6,973 bases of DNA from an uncultured Desulfobacterales bacterium (GTDB lineage: Bacteria > Desulfobacterota > Desulfobacteria > Desulfobacterales > JAFDCJ01): positions 1 through 6,973 of the forward strand of contig CALZJV010000327.1 in NCBI GenBank assembly GCA_945787595.1. The letters are read 5' to 3'. Position numbers and translations under genes: made by a program. Position 1 is the stretch's first letter. Every line of letters starts with the position of its first letter. The notes under the pieces were generated by a model, which saw nothing but the letters and a program-made list of their open reading frames with translations, did not search any database and was not told the origin of the DNA. Positions 6,441-6,973 of this stretch are shown here, in pieces.

Positions 6441-6498
6441 TCTCGAGATTCTTGCGAACAAAAAAAAGAATTCACGAGACGGACGTTTATCGGTCTCG
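6441..6498 (+). promoter_or_regulatory. Mutually exclusive stems in the dctP leader (putative)
   Basis: CGAGA(C) at 6475-6480 can pair in two ways. It can pair upstream with TCTCG at 6441-6445, extended by ATTCTT (6448-6453) with AAGAAT (6466-6471). It can also pair downstream with GTCTCG at 6493-6498. The two pairings share the same bases and cannot coexist. The second stem ends 12 nt before the dctP ribosome binding site. This is visible base pairing only; regulatory function is inferred. Confidence 0.3.
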
Positions 6499-6524
6499 AA
6501 CACCGCACAGAAGGAGGATATGCC

Positions 6525-6973
6525 ATGAAGAGGAAAAAGTTATTTAGTACCATCCTGTCATTAACCCTATTTCTATTTAGTGTTCTCGCCATTCAAGCCC
6601 AGGCGGCTGAACTCAAATTCGGTCATGTGGGAGCCCCGGGCTCACTGTTCCAGATCAGTGTTGATGAATTTGCCAAACGGGTAAATGCTCAGATGGGAAA
6701 CGATGTCAAAGTGGTCGGCTTTGGTTCAAGCCAGCTCGGCAAGGATCGGGAGCTTCTGCGAAAACTGAAACTGGGCACCGTCGATTTTTGTCTGCCTTCC
6801 ACCGTCATGTCTTCGGTGGTCGATGAATTCGGACTTTTCGAAATGCCTTACCTGGTAAAGAACCGTCTCCACATGCGAGCCATCAGGGACCAGCTCTTCT
6901 GGAGCAAACTGGCTCCGGCGGTCGAAAAGCAGGGCTACCAGATCATCGCCGTCTGGGAAAACGGCTTCCGCAA
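6525..6973 (+). CDS. dctP: TRAP transporter solute-binding protein, DctP family (5' part)
   Basis: This is the periplasmic substrate-binding protein of a TRAP uptake system, which captures small organic acids or similar solutes for a membrane DctQ/DctM pair driven by an ion gradient. AAGGAGG (6511-6517) precedes ATG 6525 by 7 nt. Residues 1-27 form a typical Sec signal peptide: MKRKK, a hydrophobic core of Leu/Phe, and a cleavage site AQA before AELKFGH. The mature part matches the family: FGHVGAPGS near the start, FGSSQLGKDRELLRKLKLGTVDF (residues 66-88), FEMPYLV, and WENGFR just before the window ends. About 149 of a usual 330-340 residues are visible, and the gene runs off the window. The DctQ/DctM genes expected beside it are not in view. 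The ligand cannot be read from this half, because the conserved carboxylate-binding Arg lies further on. The symbol denotes family, not C4-dicarboxylate specificity. Confidence 0.95.
   Translation, partial: MKRKKLFSTILSLTLFLFSVLAIQAQAAELKFGHVGAPGSLFQISVDEFAKRVNAQMGNDVKVVGFGSSQLGKDRELLRKLKLGTVDFCLPSTVMSSVVDEFGLFEMPYLVKNRLHMRAIRDQLFWSKLAPAVEKQGYQIIAVWENGFR

Larger units (their letters stand above)
6061..6524. other. 464-nt non-coding gap with repeats, hairpins and a possible leader region
   Basis: No convincing long gene lies here. From left to right the gap holds the 11-bp palindrome AGGTC-A-GACCT (6126-6136), then a repeat pair around an AT-rich core (6161-6280). A GC-rich run of hairpins follows (6302-6318, 6324-6334, 6355-6381) with the 8-nt palindrome GACCGGTC (6390-6397). 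A purine-rich leader with alternative stems (6441-6498) completes it, followed by the dctP ribosome binding site. I see no convincing sigma-70 promoter: TTGCAA at 6232 with TATATT at 6252 is spaced 14 nt, which is too short. No intrinsic terminator with a T-run follows the aminotransferase stop. Confidence 0.6.

Noticed and set aside
6293..6592. 99-codon minus-strand frame overlapping the hairpin cluster and dctP start
   Set aside because: It overlaps the signal-peptide region of dctP and its Arg-rich translation comes from the hairpin sequence; no supporting ribosome binding site or family was seen.

Overview
The window reads as a single-direction (+ strand) stretch of an anaerobic bacterial chromosome. 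The mix of a CO-dehydrogenase-family protein, polyferredoxin, FAD/NADH oxidoreductase and TRAP transporter, roughly 50% GC, and AT-rich repeats in most gaps suggests a sulfate-reducer-like Desulfobacterota. That taxonomic guess is inference, not a database match.

Layout: (1) 1-105 is the 3' end of an unidentified gene, followed after 12 nt by a 215-residue Cys-rich protein of unknown function (118-765). (2) A 243-nt gap holds an inverted-repeat-bounded element. (3) 1009-4639 is a three-gene redox module: a FAD/NAD(H) oxidoreductase (437 aa), a four-cluster [4Fe-4S] CooF-like ferredoxin (149 aa, TTG start), and a 565-aa protein of the Ni-CO dehydrogenase (CooS) family. (4) A 242-nt gap carries a second copy of the same kind of element. 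(5) 4882-6060 is a class V PLP aminotransferase of the serine/alanine/aspartate-glyoxylate type. (6) A 464-nt non-coding gap has repeat arms, several hairpins and a possible 31-codon leader ORF overlapping the next start by ATGA. (7) From 6525 to the window end is the 5' part of a DctP-type TRAP solute-binding protein.

The main finding is that the CooS-like protein is not a normal CO dehydrogenase. It keeps the four B-cluster cysteines and has a CX2C D-cluster motif. By hand alignment to Carboxydothermus CODH-II it lost four of the five C-cluster cysteines (to Phe, Ser, Glu and Met), the catalytic Lys (Trp) and the proton-relay His residues. Only the C-cluster His and one Cys remain. It also lies about 70 residues short of the usual length. 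With its FAD/NADH and polyferredoxin partners intact, this looks like a CODH scaffold and electron chain repurposed for a different, unknown reaction. The adjacent glyoxylate-type aminotransferase and TRAP transporter hint at small organic or amino acid metabolism, but the repeats between them mean a single operon is not proven.
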